Below are positions 32,281 through 44,044 of a stretch of DNA of 64,000 nucleotides, in pieces. The notes beneath the pieces were generated by a model that saw only the letters and a list, made by a program, of their open reading frames with translations, had not been told where the DNA came from and did not search any database. The stretch is taken from NCBI GenBank assembly GCA_016617785.1, contig JADILM010000005.1, forward strand, positions 806,001-870,000, given 5' to 3'. Each line of letters begins with the position of its first letter. Positions within the stretch are counted from its first letter, which is position 1. The translations under genes and the position numbers were made by a program. Source of the stretch: Sporobolomyces roseus. Taxonomy: Eukaryota > Basidiomycota > Microbotryomycetes > Sporidiobolales > Sporidiobolaceae.

Positions 32281-35105
32281 ATGCAAACAATGCAAGATCT
32301 AGATCCCCTAAACTCTCCTTCAAGGGACTCTTACCACCAAGTGAGTCCACACATAGCTCATTACTACTACCCGAGTGATACTAATGAGACTTTCACAGGT
32401 TGAATCGACTTCACCATTCTCTCGAATGTTTTCCTCGTCTTCCATCTCGGAACCTCCCTTGATCGACTTCACCTCCTCCCCCTCTCCACCACGCCAATCT
32501 CACTCTCACCCCTTCATACCCCTCCCCCTCTCCCTCGCATCAAGATCACACGAATCTCTTTTCCCTCCCTCTTCCTCAACTTGCAGCAACTCTCGTCCAT
32601 CTTCATCGCCCCTCAAATTCTCAATCCTCGAAGATTCATTCTCGGATCTACCTCCTTCCTTCCCTTCAGCTCTCTCCCAAGTGCAAGAGACAGAAGAGGC
32701 GGAAGGTGGTTTAGTTTCATTCATTCAAGATTCCCCTCCTCCCTCTACCCTGAAACGTACAGAGAAAGAGAAGGAGAATGTTTCGCCAACGAGGAGGAAG
32801 AGTGGTGCGAGTGGGAGAAAGTGGGGGGTCATGCAGAGGTTCAAGGAGGATCGATTGAGGAGAAGGAGTACGAGCCTTTCGCCGGTCAAAGAAGCGGGAG
32901 GTGCGAGTCCTTATAGTAGTAGAGACGGTAAGGGATGCATTCACTTGATCAGTTGTGCAATGTAAGCTGATCAGTTGTTGCATCTCCCTACAGGGGATTC
33001 TATTGCTCAAATAGGCGAAGTTGACTTGTCCCTAATTCAGGACGAAGCAGGATCCTTCCTCCTACCAGACGACGACTCCACTACTGGTCAATCCTTCGAA
33101 GCAGGAGGAGGGGGACAAGCTGCTTCAGATCCTCGAGGTCCTGGTGATCTCTCCCAGATCGGAGAAGAGGAAGAAGAAGAAGAAGGAATCGAAGAAGTTT
33201 CAGTTGGATTGAATACCATGTTCCTCGTCCCTCGAGTTGGTCAAGAGTTCGACGTATCTCAAATAGGGGATCAATCAAAATTCGTTCCCTTTCACAATTC
33301 GAGTCGAGGAGGAAAGAAGCCAATGTTTGATCAATCGACTTTACCACGTTCCTTCCCACCACCACAACCTCCTTCATCTTCCATTACACGCTCCAACTCT
33401 TCCTCCATCCTTCCACCCGACCTCGTATCCCCAATGAAATCTTCCCGCGCTCGACCACCTCCGTCCTCCTCATATCTTCCTACTCCAGATCCCTCCCCTC
33501 TCCTCTCAACCGATCAACCTCTCCCATTCGATCAATCCTCTCTATCCTTCTCGATCCCTCATCAACCACCACAACAAGATCACAGTTTCTTGAACAAGAG
33601 TTCAATCAGTTTCGTCAAGGAATGCAAAACGCCTCGAACCGGTCGACGTCAAGCGAGAGTATCGGATAGCAGTATTGGGAGTAACACGAGTGGGAGCAGC
33701 GGGATCTCATATGAGTCGGGAGGAGGGGGAGAAGGGGAAATGACTGATTTCGGATTTACACAATTTGGGTTTGGGAGAGAAGGAGAAACTAGTACCGCTA
33801 TGTGAGTCTCCCTTACTCCCTTTTTTACCTATCAGTTCTCGAAGGTATTGCGGTGACTGATAGCGGGGCGTGAGGGTTTTTCGCAGTTTGGAGCAATTAC
33901 CGCCAACTTCTGTATTCAATCCTGAATCTACTAGGACGATCGAATTATGCTTGCAACCTCCTCTACTACCCACTCGACACGAGGAGGATGAATTGGCGAG
34001 TTCGACGAGGACTGTCAAGGCTTCAGATTATTCAAAGGAAGAGATTGATTTGATGGGGATGGAAGAACCCTCGATGTTTCTCCGATCGAACGAATCAGGT
34101 GTAGGGGAAATGACGATGGAACTCACTGAGAGTGGAGGAGGAGAGGCCAGGGAAACTGGAGCCGAGAGGTTGAAGAGGAGAATGAAGGAATTGAGAGCTG
34201 CTCAAACTCAGGAATCGTCAAGGGGAACAAGATCACTTTATACGATTCCGAGTACTCCTTCAACTATGAATTCGAATGGATCGAGGTTTGTTAGTTTGTT
34301 GGATCAAACCCCTCAACCTCAACCTCAAACGCAAAGGAGGAAACTATTGAATACCACTATTCAACGACAGACTCCAGCGCCTACTCGTTCGTCTCAAGTT
34401 GGTACCCTTATCTCATTCGATACTCCCTCGACTCGTCAACCCAAACCAACTCTCTCTACACCCGCTCCATCATCCTCAACTACTCGTCCACTCAAATCTC
34501 GTTCTTCCCTCCTACCTCCTCCTTCACGCCCGACTATCCCTGAAGCCCCAAAGACCCCGGGAGAGAGGAAAGAATCGACTCGAGCTAGATTGGAAAGGAT
34601 GAGGTCAGAGAGGAAAGTGAGGGAGGAAGAAACTCTGGGATTGAGTACTGAGAAAGGAGGAGTAGTGGGGTTGAAGAGGAGTAATTCAGTTGGGACTAGA
34701 TTGACGGGGAAAGCTGAAGTGGGAGGGGGAATGACGAGGAGTCGATCTACTACTGGAGTTGGGTTAGCGAAGACGACGACTTTGACTCTAGCGGATAGGA
34801 TGCTCGCTTCGAAACCTTCCTCTACTTCTACTACAACTCGCTCGATCGATTCCAGGCCTCCGGCAGCAGCTCCAAGGAAATCGACTGTTTCTATGCCACC
34901 TCCCTCTTTACCCTCAACTTCGACTCGACGATCTTCCCTCGTCCCTTCTTCCTCGACGTCGACCTCGAGACTAGTCAAGAGACCTTCGCTGTTACCTACT
35001 TCAGCTTCGACCTCTTCGCTGAGCTCGATTGGTGGGAAGAGGGAACCGCTCAAACCAACGACAGCGGTGGGGACGAGACAGGCTGGAACTGGATCGAGGA
35101 AGTGA
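32281..35105 (+). CDS. Large disordered Ser/Thr/Pro-rich protein with repeated QIG motifs
   Basis: Four exons; the first (32281-32340) ends SYHQ and joins VESTSPFSRMFSSSS. Almost the whole ~890 residues is low-complexity Ser/Pro/Thr. Ordered-looking islands are few: GRKWGVMQRFKEDRLRRR; three short acidic motifs with QIG (IAQIGEVDLSLIQDE, DLSQIGEEEE and DVSQIGDQSKF); an acidic-hydrophobic segment (SKEEIDLMGMEEPSMFL); and basic helices ERLKRRMKELRAAQ and STRARLERMRSERKVREEE. The basic, Ser/Pro-rich C-terminal third (TLADRMLASKP, STRRSSLVPSSS) resembles microtubule- or nucleus-associated proteins, but I recognise no family. Many SP/TP sites suggest phosphorylation by proline-directed kinases. 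Exon joins are in phase, so the gene is probably real. Confidence 0.65.
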
Positions 35106-35925
35106 TTGGGGATGGAGGGATGGACACTCTTGTAGTTTGAACAGGGAACGGTCATGGAATTAGTATTCAAGTTTGAATGCGAAGGAGTTGAGAAGGTTAT
35201 AAAGTGACAAAGGGAGGAGAGAGGGAGAGAGGGAGAGGAGAAGAGCTCTCTCGTACTTTTGGTGAGTGCTCACACTTACGAAGGAAGCAGCAGAGGTACG
35301 AGGGTAACTCCTTCAGAGCGAGAACGAGTGAATCCGACGAAATTGCTCCGAAAATCTCGCGAGTATCTCCCCTTGACTTGCTGCCAGGCATGAGTGACAG
35401 CTGAGTTGACTAATTGCTTGCTCGCAGTTTTGCTCCTCTCCTCGAGCTGCTACTACTACAGTATTCGCTGTTCCTCGTCGTCGGTTTCTGTATCCGACAT
35501 TTCCTCTCATTCCCCCCATCCTCCCTTTCTATCTCACTCATGCGCTTCCCTCGCATACCCGCGGTTCCACCCCACTCTCCTTCCGATGAATCTCTTCCCG
35601 TCGCCCTCCGTTCCGTCCGTAACCAGCTCTCTAGCGCCGGAAAGATTGACCTCGCGTGGAGGGTTTTGACGCTAAACTCGAAAAAGTGAATTTGCAGTGA
35701 GCCGTCTCTCAACTTTTTTTTTACGCCGGTATGTTCGGTTCGGTTTCAAAAGGATGCCTGTCCACGTCAGTTCTATCGACCCCACTGCAGCTGTCGGAAG
35801 TAGAACGGGACCCCTTGAGGTGCCCCTAGAAAGAGTTTGTTCAACTTCCCGCTCTCTCTCTCTTCCTCTTCTCCCTTTTCGACCCCTTTCCCTCTTTCCT
35901 ATATATCAAATCGACAAACATCAGC
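35106..35925. other. Intergenic region upstream of the sugar transporter
   Basis: The start is 3' UTR of the disordered-protein gene. From about 35210 short open stretches occur on both strands, none convincing except a possible small ORF listed separately. The last 200 bp are a pyrimidine-rich leader (CCCGCTCTCTCTCTCTTCCT) with a TATATA element at 35900 just before the transporter ATG. Confidence 0.35.
35414..35689 (+). CDS. Possible small single-pass membrane protein
   Basis: An open frame follows a good intron-like acceptor (branch TTGACTAATTGC, then CTCGCAG at about 35427). It encodes a hydrophobic segment (LLELLLLQYSLFLVVGFCI) and a short soluble tail (PSDESLPVALRSVRNQLS, DLAWRVLTLNSKK) ending TGA at 35687-35689. 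Codon use in the tail is like the neighbours. An upstream exon with the true start was not found, and an internal ATG at about 35540 would give only the tail. I do not recognise it; treat it as tentative. Confidence 0.25.
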   Translation: MLARSFAPLLELLLLQYSLFLVVGFCIRHFLSFPPSSLSISLMRFPRIPAVPPHSPSDESLPVALRSVRNQLSSAGKIDLAWRVLTLNSKK

Positions 35926-38340
35926 ATGTGGAGGGTACCTCATCTATATCTGAAAGGAGTTCAAGGTCAATCGTGAGTTTTTCCTCAAGTCGCGTGACAT
36001 CCGAGTCCTTCGTTGACATCGACTCGATCTCGCAGGCTTGTATGGCTCGCATCGACGACAGCAGGAGTAGCTTTCCTCCTATTCGGTCAGTGCTGGTGAA
36101 ATAGCTACGTCGTGAGTTGTACTGAGATTTCGCGGCTTGCAGGTTACGATCAAGGAGTCATGTCGGGTCTGATCTCGCTCGACTACTTCATCGAGGTCAT
36201 GCCTCAAGTAGAGGATCCTAGCGTGGCGGGTATAACAGTCGCCATATGTGAGTAACGACCACTCCTCGTCGTTGTTTAGTCGAATCTGACTTTCAAGTTT
36301 CGAATACAGACGAAATCGGTTGCTTGTTCGGTGCGATTGGAGCGATTATATACGGCGACAGACTAGGTCGGAAAACGACTATCCTACTCGGTATGGTGGT
36401 CATGGTAGCTGGAACGATCATCATGACTTGCTCGTATGGTTTACCTGAGTTCATCGTCGGTCGAAGTGAGCTTTCTCTGATCCACCTTCCCCTCTGAGCT
36501 GTGAAGAACTGATCTCAGAACTGCACAGTCATCTGCGGCGTCGGTAACGGTTTGAATACTGCGACGGTACCAACTTTACAAGGAGAACTCGCACCACCTG
36601 CGATTCGTGGTTCTCTCGTACTCATTTCGGGTGCTCTCATCGCACTCGGTATCGCTATCGCCTACTGGATCGGGCTCGGTGCATAGTGAGTCCGCGCTCA
36701 CTTCCCTCCTGAATTCGTAATCGGAGATAGACTGACTCTCTTTCTTGACAGCTTCGTCGAATCTTCCTTCTCCTGGCGCTTCCCCATCGCTTTCCAAATC
36801 TTTTTCGCCTTATGTACCGTCGTACTACTATTCGGTATTCCCGAATCACCCGCCTGGCTTCTCAAACACGGTCATGTCGAAGAAGCTCGCGAAACTCTTG
36901 CAAAGATCTACCGACTCGAGCCCGACTCGGACGACATCGAAGGTATGCTCGATGCTGCTCAGAAGACGAACAACGAGGTTGCTGCATTCAAATTCCGAGA
37001 TCTTTTCACGAACGGACCTACCCAAAACTTCCGACGAACTTCGCTCGCTTTCATGTCTCAAGTCTTCCAGCAAATCACCGGAATCAATCTCGTCTCGTGA
37101 GCATCATACTACTCTTCCGTCTTTCTGTCTCCGAGCTAAACAATCGCGCAACTCCTGCAGATACTACGCGAGTTACCTCTTCATCAACACTCTCGGTCTC
37201 AGTCAGGTCATGGGACGAGTCATGGTCAGTCACCCTCATCTCTGAGCTCTCGGAAGAAAGGGGAATCTGACATAAGAATGGAGTAATAGGGAGCGGTTTT
37301 ATCGACAGAATATTTCATCGCTGCGGCACTTACTACGACCTTTGTCGACCGACTTGGTCGCCGACCAACCATGATTTGGGGTGCGATTGGCTGCGGGTTA
37401 GCCTTCGTCGCTGCCACGGTGCTTGTCTATTTCTCCGACCGCGACAATAGTCGTGGCGCCGCATGGGGAGCGGTGGCAATGTACTTTGTTTACAATTCCT
37501 GTGCGTCAACTCATACTAAGCTCGTCGCAAGCTTCCCTACTGTCAGTCAGGCGAGCGTGTGACGAGCTTATCGAACTCTAAGATTTCGAATGCTGATTTT
37601 CGTAAACCTCTATTCAGGTTTCGCTTTTGGATGGCTCGGGTACGCTCTTTCCTGCAAGTCTCCTCTGGATCTATAGTTGCTGACACCACCACTTATACCA
37701 GACAAACCTGGCTGTACCCAGCTGAGCTCACATCCGTCACAATTCGATCGCAAGCAAACGGTCTCTCTACCTGTGCGAACTGGTTGTTCAAGTGAGCAAT
37801 TTCCACCTCTCTAACCTCGTCTAGTCACCGACCAAAACGAGAGAAAACAGCTTCGTCGTTGTCGAAGTGACCCCTCCCGGTTTCGCCAACATCGGAAATT
37901 GGCTGTACCTCGTTTTCGCATGCATCAACCTGTTCATAATCGCTCCAGGAGTCTACTTCTTCTTCGTCGAGACGAGCGGACGAGGTTTGGAGGAAATCGA
38001 TCTAATTTTCGCCGAAGCTTACTCGGATCGTTCGCTCGGAGGATACGTCAAACACTCAAAGACTCGTCCTCGTATCACTGGTCGTGAGCTCGACATTCAA
38101 CTCGAACAAGCTCTCAGAGCTGGAAAACTTCGTCAACGAAATGGAGGTCCTATCGAGCACGTCGAAGACGTCGAAGGGGAGAAACGAGGGAACATGCGAA
38201 GATTGGATGACGAGAAGAAAGCTCCGGCTTTGGAACACAGTGACTCGAGCAGCTCAGGCGAATCTGCGACGGCGAGAGGCTCACTCAATGGAGCGAAGGG
38301 GGAGTCGACGATGAGGGAGTTTGCAGCGATGGAGAAGTAG
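35926..38340 (+). CDS. Major facilitator superfamily sugar transporter
   Basis: First three exons join as MWRVPHLYLKGVQGQSLVW, TTAGVAFLLFGYDQGVMSG, the start of TM1 in sugar porters. Family signatures in order: GDRLGRKTTI (loop 2-3), PESPAWLLKHG (after TM6), FQQITGINLVSYYASYLF (TM7), DRLGRRPTM (loop 8-9), PAELTSVTIRSQANGLSTCA (TM10 region) and FFFVETSGRGLEEID, the counterpart of PETKGRTLEE. Twelve TM segments are expected. The C-terminal tail (about 120 residues) is hydrophilic with Lys, acidic and Ser runs (EHSDSSSSGESATARGS) that could be phosphorylated or ubiquitinated for endocytosis. About nine introns. The sugar is not readable. A UGUAUAUA site lies 50 nt after the stop. Confidence 0.93.
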
Positions 38341-38361
38341 CGGGTGTTGGTGCATCTTGTT

Positions 38362-38387
38362 AATAGTCCTGCAAAATAGTCCTGCAA
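38362..38387. repeat. Two perfect tandem copies of a 13-bp unit (AATAGTCCTGCAA)
   Basis: AATAGTCCTGCAA occurs back to back at 38362-38374 and 38375-38387, in the 3' UTR of the transporter. It is probably a simple slippage duplication. Confidence 0.7.
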
Positions 38388-38390
38388 AAG

Positions 38391-38398
38391 TGTATATA
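38391..38398 (+). promoter_or_regulatory. Puf-type UGUANAUA site (UGUAUAUA) in transporter 3' UTR
   Basis: TGTATATA begins 51 nt after the TAG of the transporter and follows the 13-bp repeat. It matches the Puf3 consensus exactly, but could equally be part of an AT-rich poly(A) signal region. Confidence 0.3.
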
Positions 38399-38827
38399 AT
38401 GTTTTGGGCCTCTCCGGGTGCATCGTCCATGAACGGAGAGACAGTTACCTCCCGATTTTGAGCCATGAAAACGACGACAGAGTTCAGGTCTGCCTTTGCA
38501 CCCCTCATGTGCCTGCATCGCTCGTCAGGACCCCCGTCTGTGCTTCAAACGATTCATATCGACGGCTCGTGAGTGGCTGCTCAGCTTTAAGTGCACCGAC
38601 GACTCAGAAGAGGAGAAATCAGATGAAGCACTTTCGTCGATTCAGAACGACGCTACGGGTCTCGTCTCAGCTTCCCGGCCATCGCAGTAGATCTTCAGCC
38701 AGCTCGTTAACGTACACGAGCACTCTACTCTGCGCAAGGTGGTCTTGCGAAATTCGGAGAGTGACCTCATTCAACCGAATCTCATCTCTTTCTCTCTCCC
38801 ACTTCATCCCGACTCCACCGTAGCGAT

Positions 38828-40395
38828 ATGCCGCCCCGGAACGCTCAAACTATCAAGCTGACCCTCGATAATGAAACGAAACTCGCTCTCCCGGCTCTCC
38901 TTAAACTCCTCACTTCGAGTCCTCATCTCGACATGTCTAAAGCGATAGCACTCGCCGGGAAGCTCATCCCAGCAGGCTATACCACTCATTACAAGCTGCG
39001 AAGCATCACTGGAGTCGATCTCGCAAGAATCGGAGTCGCAGATGAGGAATTGAGGAAACCTTTGCTGAACGCTTTAGGGAGAGGGCCGGACGGGAAGGGA
39101 AAAGGCAAGGCGAAGATCCCGAGTAAGCCAGAGTTTGGAGATGAAGGAATGAGTCGTAAGAGAGGGAGGGAAAGCGATTTAGATCGTCCTTTACCGAGTA
39201 AGGCGGACAAAGTTTCGGAAGTCGAACAGGATTTGGACTTTGACGAGATCGAGGTCGAAGAGGTACGTTAAGACAGCTCTGTGTGATTCAGTGAGAGCAG
39301 AATTGACGAAATCTGCGACGAACAGGGACTTTTGAAGAAGTTTGTGATCGTGAATCGAGCTCCAGTCATGACAGCTTGGGCGACGGTCGTAGCTGAACGT
39401 CTAGGCTTCTCTCGACAAGAAGCTCTCTCTATAGGTATGTAGACTATTCGATAGATCTCTACAGGTCGAGCTTGCTGATTGTTGAGTGCGTCTGCGATAC
39501 AGCTCACGTCTTCACGAATCTCAACGCAACTTCGAAAGGTGTCGCTCTCGGTATCAAGCCAGAATCTGAGCTTAGAGACGATATTGGATCTTCACAGCCC
39601 TTTGTCGAATTGATGGGTCGAAAGGTAAGCCTGCCTATTTTCATTTCCCGACTTGACGAAATCTGACCTTCGCTTTCTCTAGGTACCGGTACTCGCTACT
39701 CAGAACTCGAGTTGGCGAGCTATCTCAAAGGGTGATGTAGCAGAGCCAAGCAAAGCATTCGCTTACATCAAATCCGCCTTTCGCCAGCAAATGGGAGCAG
39801 TAATTGGTAAATCTTCATCCTTCACTTCCTCATCCAAGCATCTTGTCACTGACGGCCGAATGATACTGTAGGTGCTATGCGATTACTTGCGAACAGCTTC
39901 GAACCAAACGAACTGAATCAAAAGGTGGGTTTGATCGAGTCTCAGGTTTTCTGTTTTTCGAATCAGGTTGCTGAGTCGTATCCCTCGATCTCACAGGGCT
40001 ATGGTCTATATCTCGACTTCAGACCCGAATCGGACGGATGGGGCAAGAAAGCAGAGATGAAGATGTCGACAATCCTCGATTTGCGACGATTCCTCACTCA
40101 TTCCGACCCTTCACCAGCTCCTGTCAAGAAGGAAGAAGATACTGAACCTGAAGTAGCGAAGGTCAAGGTTGAGGATGAGACAGGCAGAGTTGAGGATGTC
40201 AAGCTCGAGGATGCTGGAGAAGAACCGGAGAAGAAGAAGCTGAAACTCGAGGAACCGACGGAGGAAGACGTCAAGCCAGACTTGAATGTGACTGAAGGGA
40301 ACGGCGGACAAGTCGTGCAGGAGGAGAAAGACGAATTCGACGCTCTGCTCGAAGACGACGACGGAATCGATTTCGCCGCTATCGAAGGAATCTGA
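38828..40395 (+). CDS. Unknown conserved-looking nuclear-type protein with acidic Lys/Glu tail
   Basis: Five or six exons. The N-terminus is helical (LTLDNETKLALPALLKLLTS, SKAIALAGKLIPAGYTTHYK, LRSITGVDLARIGVADEELR), then a basic linker (KGKGKAKIPSK, MSRKRGRESDL) that could be a nuclear localisation signal. The central part reads FVIVNRAPVMTAWATVVAER, LGFSRQEALSIAHVFTNLNA, SKGVALGIKPESE, VPVLATQNSSWRAISKGD and GAMRLLANSFEPNELNQKGY, which is compact and looks like a folded helical domain. The C-terminal ~130 residues alternate Glu-rich and Lys-rich segments and end EFDALLEDDDGIDFAAIEGI. I do not recognise the family by name. The folded centre and the intact splice sites argue for a conserved function, probably nuclear. 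Confidence 0.7.
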
Positions 40396-40799
40396 GCTTG
40401 CTCTCTCCACCTGTCATCACACTCTGAAGTTACTTTCCATCAGATGTTCTCCCTACTTCTCGTTGTGCTCTGCTCGTATCTGTCAACTTGTTGCTATCGT
40501 CGTTTTCCTTTTGTCGTACATTCATTCGCAACTTCAGCTCTCTCTCTGTGTCTCTCACCAGGATTTTACAGAGCGTATCATATGAGAGACGATGATGTGT
40601 TCCTGATAGACGAGTGACAAAAGAGAACAAACAACAATGAGGCGAAAAAATGGGTAAGGACTGAATGAAGTGAAACTAGGGTGATAAGGTATAGATACGT
40701 GAATGCGAGAAGAAGTAGGTATGAAGATAAAGCGTAAGAGCTGATGGAAAGGTATAAGAGTAAACGAATCGGAAAGGTATAAACCGGGACAAATGAGAA
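40396..40799. other. Convergent intergenic region
   Basis: Two 3' UTRs meet here. AT-rich tracts (AAGGTATAAGAGTAAACG, GGTGATAAGGTATAGATACG) belong to the minus-strand gene. No ORF or RNA gene recognised. Confidence 0.35.
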
Positions 40800-43700
40800 T
40801 TAGCGAAGACGACGACGACCGTCGACTAGTCCGAGAGTCTTCCTTGGTCCCCTAGAAGGTAAGAGAGAGTCAGCTCAGAGAAAGTGAACGAGATTTGAGT
40901 GTGTACGTACTGCCATACGGCGAAACTGAGGGCCATAGCTAGGACGACGAGGAATCGAACCCAAGTAATGAGAGTGACCACGTGTCGTACTGCACTATCC
41001 CTCATCATGTTCGATAGCATCCTGGGATGATAGCGAGCTCTGAGGGTGAGAGGATAGTAATCATTCGAAGCGAGATTGTCGCGCTGGTCGAGGAGATCGT
41101 AGTTCGAGGAAACGACCGAGGTTGCATCGTCGTTGTCTCCTACATCTGATGACGCGTAGGTCGTGACTTGATCTTGTTCATGTTCCTGTTGCTGCGGCTG
41201 AGGTTGAGGGAACATACGAGAAGTATGGCGAGAAGAAGCTTCGAGACCTAAGCGACGGAGAGCGAGGTTTCGTCTTGATCGAGGAGTCGAGGGGTCTTCC
41301 ATAGGTGTTTCGTCCTCTTCGTCGCTTCCGAATCTGATAGAGGACAAGACAAGGTGCCTGTTTTTCTTGCCTCTCGACTTCTTGTTAGGTTTCTCCTTCT
41401 TCGACCTCAGTTGTCTCGTATCTTCCTCCTCTCCTCCTATGACCTCTTCGTTCAAATTCGTGATCTCCAGCATTCGGTGCTGTCCCAGTGAAGATCCTTC
41501 GATCAAAGGTCTAGAGATGGTCGTTTCGTCTGCCCAAGCTGGTTCGAGCTTCTCTGCCCTCTTCGCAAAGTCTTCGTAATTTTTGCTGCCGAAGGATCCT
41601 TTACCGAGCGATCCAGAGGGGACGAGATCGTGAGCGGTGGAAGTCGATCGTTGCGAGAAGGAAATGGGAGTGATTGTCCTCCTAGGGTTTCGTCTGCGAA
41701 TTCGAGGAATGGCGAGATTCGGGCTAACAGGATTTGAGACGTCGATCTGGTGGACGACAATCGAGTCTCCTATAGTTTCCGCTTCGTAATCCGCCTCACC
41801 TTCGTCTGTTTCATCGACCGTATCGGGGTCTTGCGAAGTCGAAGTGTCGCGAGACCAGAGTCCCGACAATTCGTTTCGAAGGCTACGACCAAGATCGGGA
41901 AGCGCACTCGTTGGAGGTGTCGGTGAGCCTTCGCGTGAGACAGAACCAGCTGTAGTCTCGAGCCGAGGACGTCGAATACAGGAAGAAGGGGTTTCGGGAG
42001 CGTCGTCGAGCCATCCAATTTGGGGTCGATCTCCGCCGTCTAACGTGAGAGTGGATGGTGAGCCAGCTGATACAGCTCACAAACAGTAGAAGAGAGAGAA
42101 GGTAGCTTACCCCATTCGATTCTGCCCTGACCTTCCAATTCCTCGCATTTCCCCATCCACTCTCGAACTTCCTCTCTTGCGATTTCCAGCCTTTCCTCCA
42201 TATCTTCCCGTTCCTCAAGGATCGCTTCGTTTGCCTCCTGTAGTTCATCGATCTTGGCGATGAGCTGATTGAGGAGTTCGTCTTGCTGAGCATCGAGGAG
42301 GGAGGGGTCGAAGGGAGATGGGCGAGGTAGAGGGGCGAGAGAAGAAGTCGAAGATACAGCTCGAAGTCTTGATACGCCATTCCCGGGAGAGCGAAGACTA
42401 GAGAGACCAGGTGTTGTTGTCAAGAAACGCGACGAGGGCGGAGAAGCCGAGGGAGGGTGAATAGTATCGGTCGAAACCTCTCCGAGATCCAGCTCGGGCT
42501 CTTCAGGATCCGCTAGTGAAGTCCTCGACGAAGACGATCTCCTGCTCCCACCGTCCTCCGATTCACTCAAGTTCTCATCCCAATCTCGACCATAATCAGA
42601 CTTCCCCTTCTTCTCAACTTCTTTCTCCATTTCCAACGCAGCGTTCCTTCCTTCACTTCGTTCGAGGTCCTCCTTCAATGCTAAGAGCTCTTTCTCCAGT
42701 CTCCTCAATTTCTTCCTCCCTTCTTTCTCCGTGAATTCCGTTTCCGCCTCTAGCTCTTCGACTCGCTGAGTGAGCGTATAATTGAGATGACTGAGGTTCT
42801 CGACCTCGTGTGCGTCGATGACACCAGAGCCGGATGATTTCGGAGAGAACATCGTTCGAGGTGGAGGTGCGAAAAGTGAGGCGACTGAAGTCGAAGAAGT
42901 AAATCGATTTGAACGAATAGCGGTAGGAGAGGTGCTTGGTGAATTGGCGCCGGTCATTTCGAATCGAATCGTTTGAGGTGGAGTAGTGTTTGCGCTGCTG
43001 AGGCTGGTCGAACTGGACGACGAGGCGAAGACGTAACTTGACGAAGAGGTGATTCCGACTCGACCACTCGAGACTCGTCGATGCTGACCTGCAGCACCTG
43101 AAGCCGCTCCGAGAGAGTTCCTCCATCCGCGTTGCGAGCCAGAGTCGGAGGGAAGACGAGCGTGTGAAGGGGAAAGAGAGACGGAAGAGAGGCGAGAGGG
43201 TCGAAGAGGGGAAGCACTGAGGCCGGAAGTCGATCTTTGACGTGAGAGCAGCGAGTCATGGCGGTTCCGTAGACTATGATACTCTTGTAACAGGCCTGTT
43301 GAGTGGAGAGCGAGTCAGTCGAGCGGGCGAGGGTGGGAGAATAAACCGAAAGAACTTGCCTTCTCCAGCCGAGGTGAAGACCGACAGTTCTGTGCAGGCA
43401 AACTCCGAAGTCAGTTAATGTCACATTTGCATCAGTGAGAACAGCAGCTTGTACTCACCTTCTTCCTTCTCGCGAATGATCCTGTCTGCTTCGCTCAACA
43501 TTTTCTCCAATTCTTCCCGACTCATTGCTCCAAACATCGCGGGGTCCAGTGATAGACCCTTCGGAGTTTCCTCCACTCCAGCAGACTTGACTAATTCGGG
43601 TGATCGTGAAATCCCATCATCGAGAACGGCGAAAGAGTGTCGAGTTGGAGTCATGACTTCTCCCAATCCGACACCGTCTAAATCGGTGGACACGTTCGAT

Positions 43701-44044
43701 AATCTTGATCTACTTGATGTAGGTGGGAATGGGATCGTAGAGGTTGGGGTTGAAGTCCTTGAGGTCGATTCACGTTCATCCTTCAACTTGTTATCTCCCT
43801 CTCCCAATTGCTTATCCAATGCTTCATCCATACCTAGTGGAGGAGTATCTGGTGGTACTGAACTACTCCATATGGGAGATCGATAGCTTGACGCGAGATC
43901 TGGAGCTGGAGAGCTATTGGAGGAAGACGAGAGAGCGCTAGGTCGTTGTCTACGCGGCGATAAGGGTGTAGGAAGTGCTGTAAATCTTGCTGAAGGCGCC
44001 CTTTGGTTCGCTGGTGGTCGAGGTCGAGAATGACCTGGATGCAT
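40800..44044 (-). CDS. Coiled-coil protein with a C-terminal membrane anchor
   Basis: About 950 residues in six exons. The first exon is Pro/Ser-rich and ends MSREELEKMLSEADRIIREK, a short coiled coil. Two coiled coils follow in the middle: HLNYTLTQRVEELEAETEFT through LEKELLALKEDLERSEGRNA, and QDELLNQLIAKIDELQEANE through REEVREWMGKCEELEGQG. After a disordered stretch with acidic patches comes a Lys-rich segment (KSRGKKNRH). Then TLITWVRFLVVLAMALSFAV forms a single hydrophobic segment near the end, with a basic last exon (GPRKTLGLVDGRRRLR) before TAA. This is the layout of tail-anchored tethers or golgin-like proteins, but I recognise no family. The start is the first ATG; the promoter lies in 44045-44357. 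Confidence 0.7.

Larger units (their letters stand above)
38341..38827. other. Intergenic region: transporter 3' UTR and promoter of the next gene
   Basis: Holds a 13-bp tandem repeat and a Puf-type motif near its start (separate entries). Short open frames at 38404-38823 have no protein-like character. The last 60 bp (CTCATCTCTTTCTCTCTCCC) look like a fungal pyrimidine-rich leader. Confidence 0.35.

Noticed and set aside
34436..35170. 244-residue open frame on the minus strand
   Set aside because: Antisense of the Ser/Thr/Pro-rich end of the disordered protein at 32281-35105; low complexity only.
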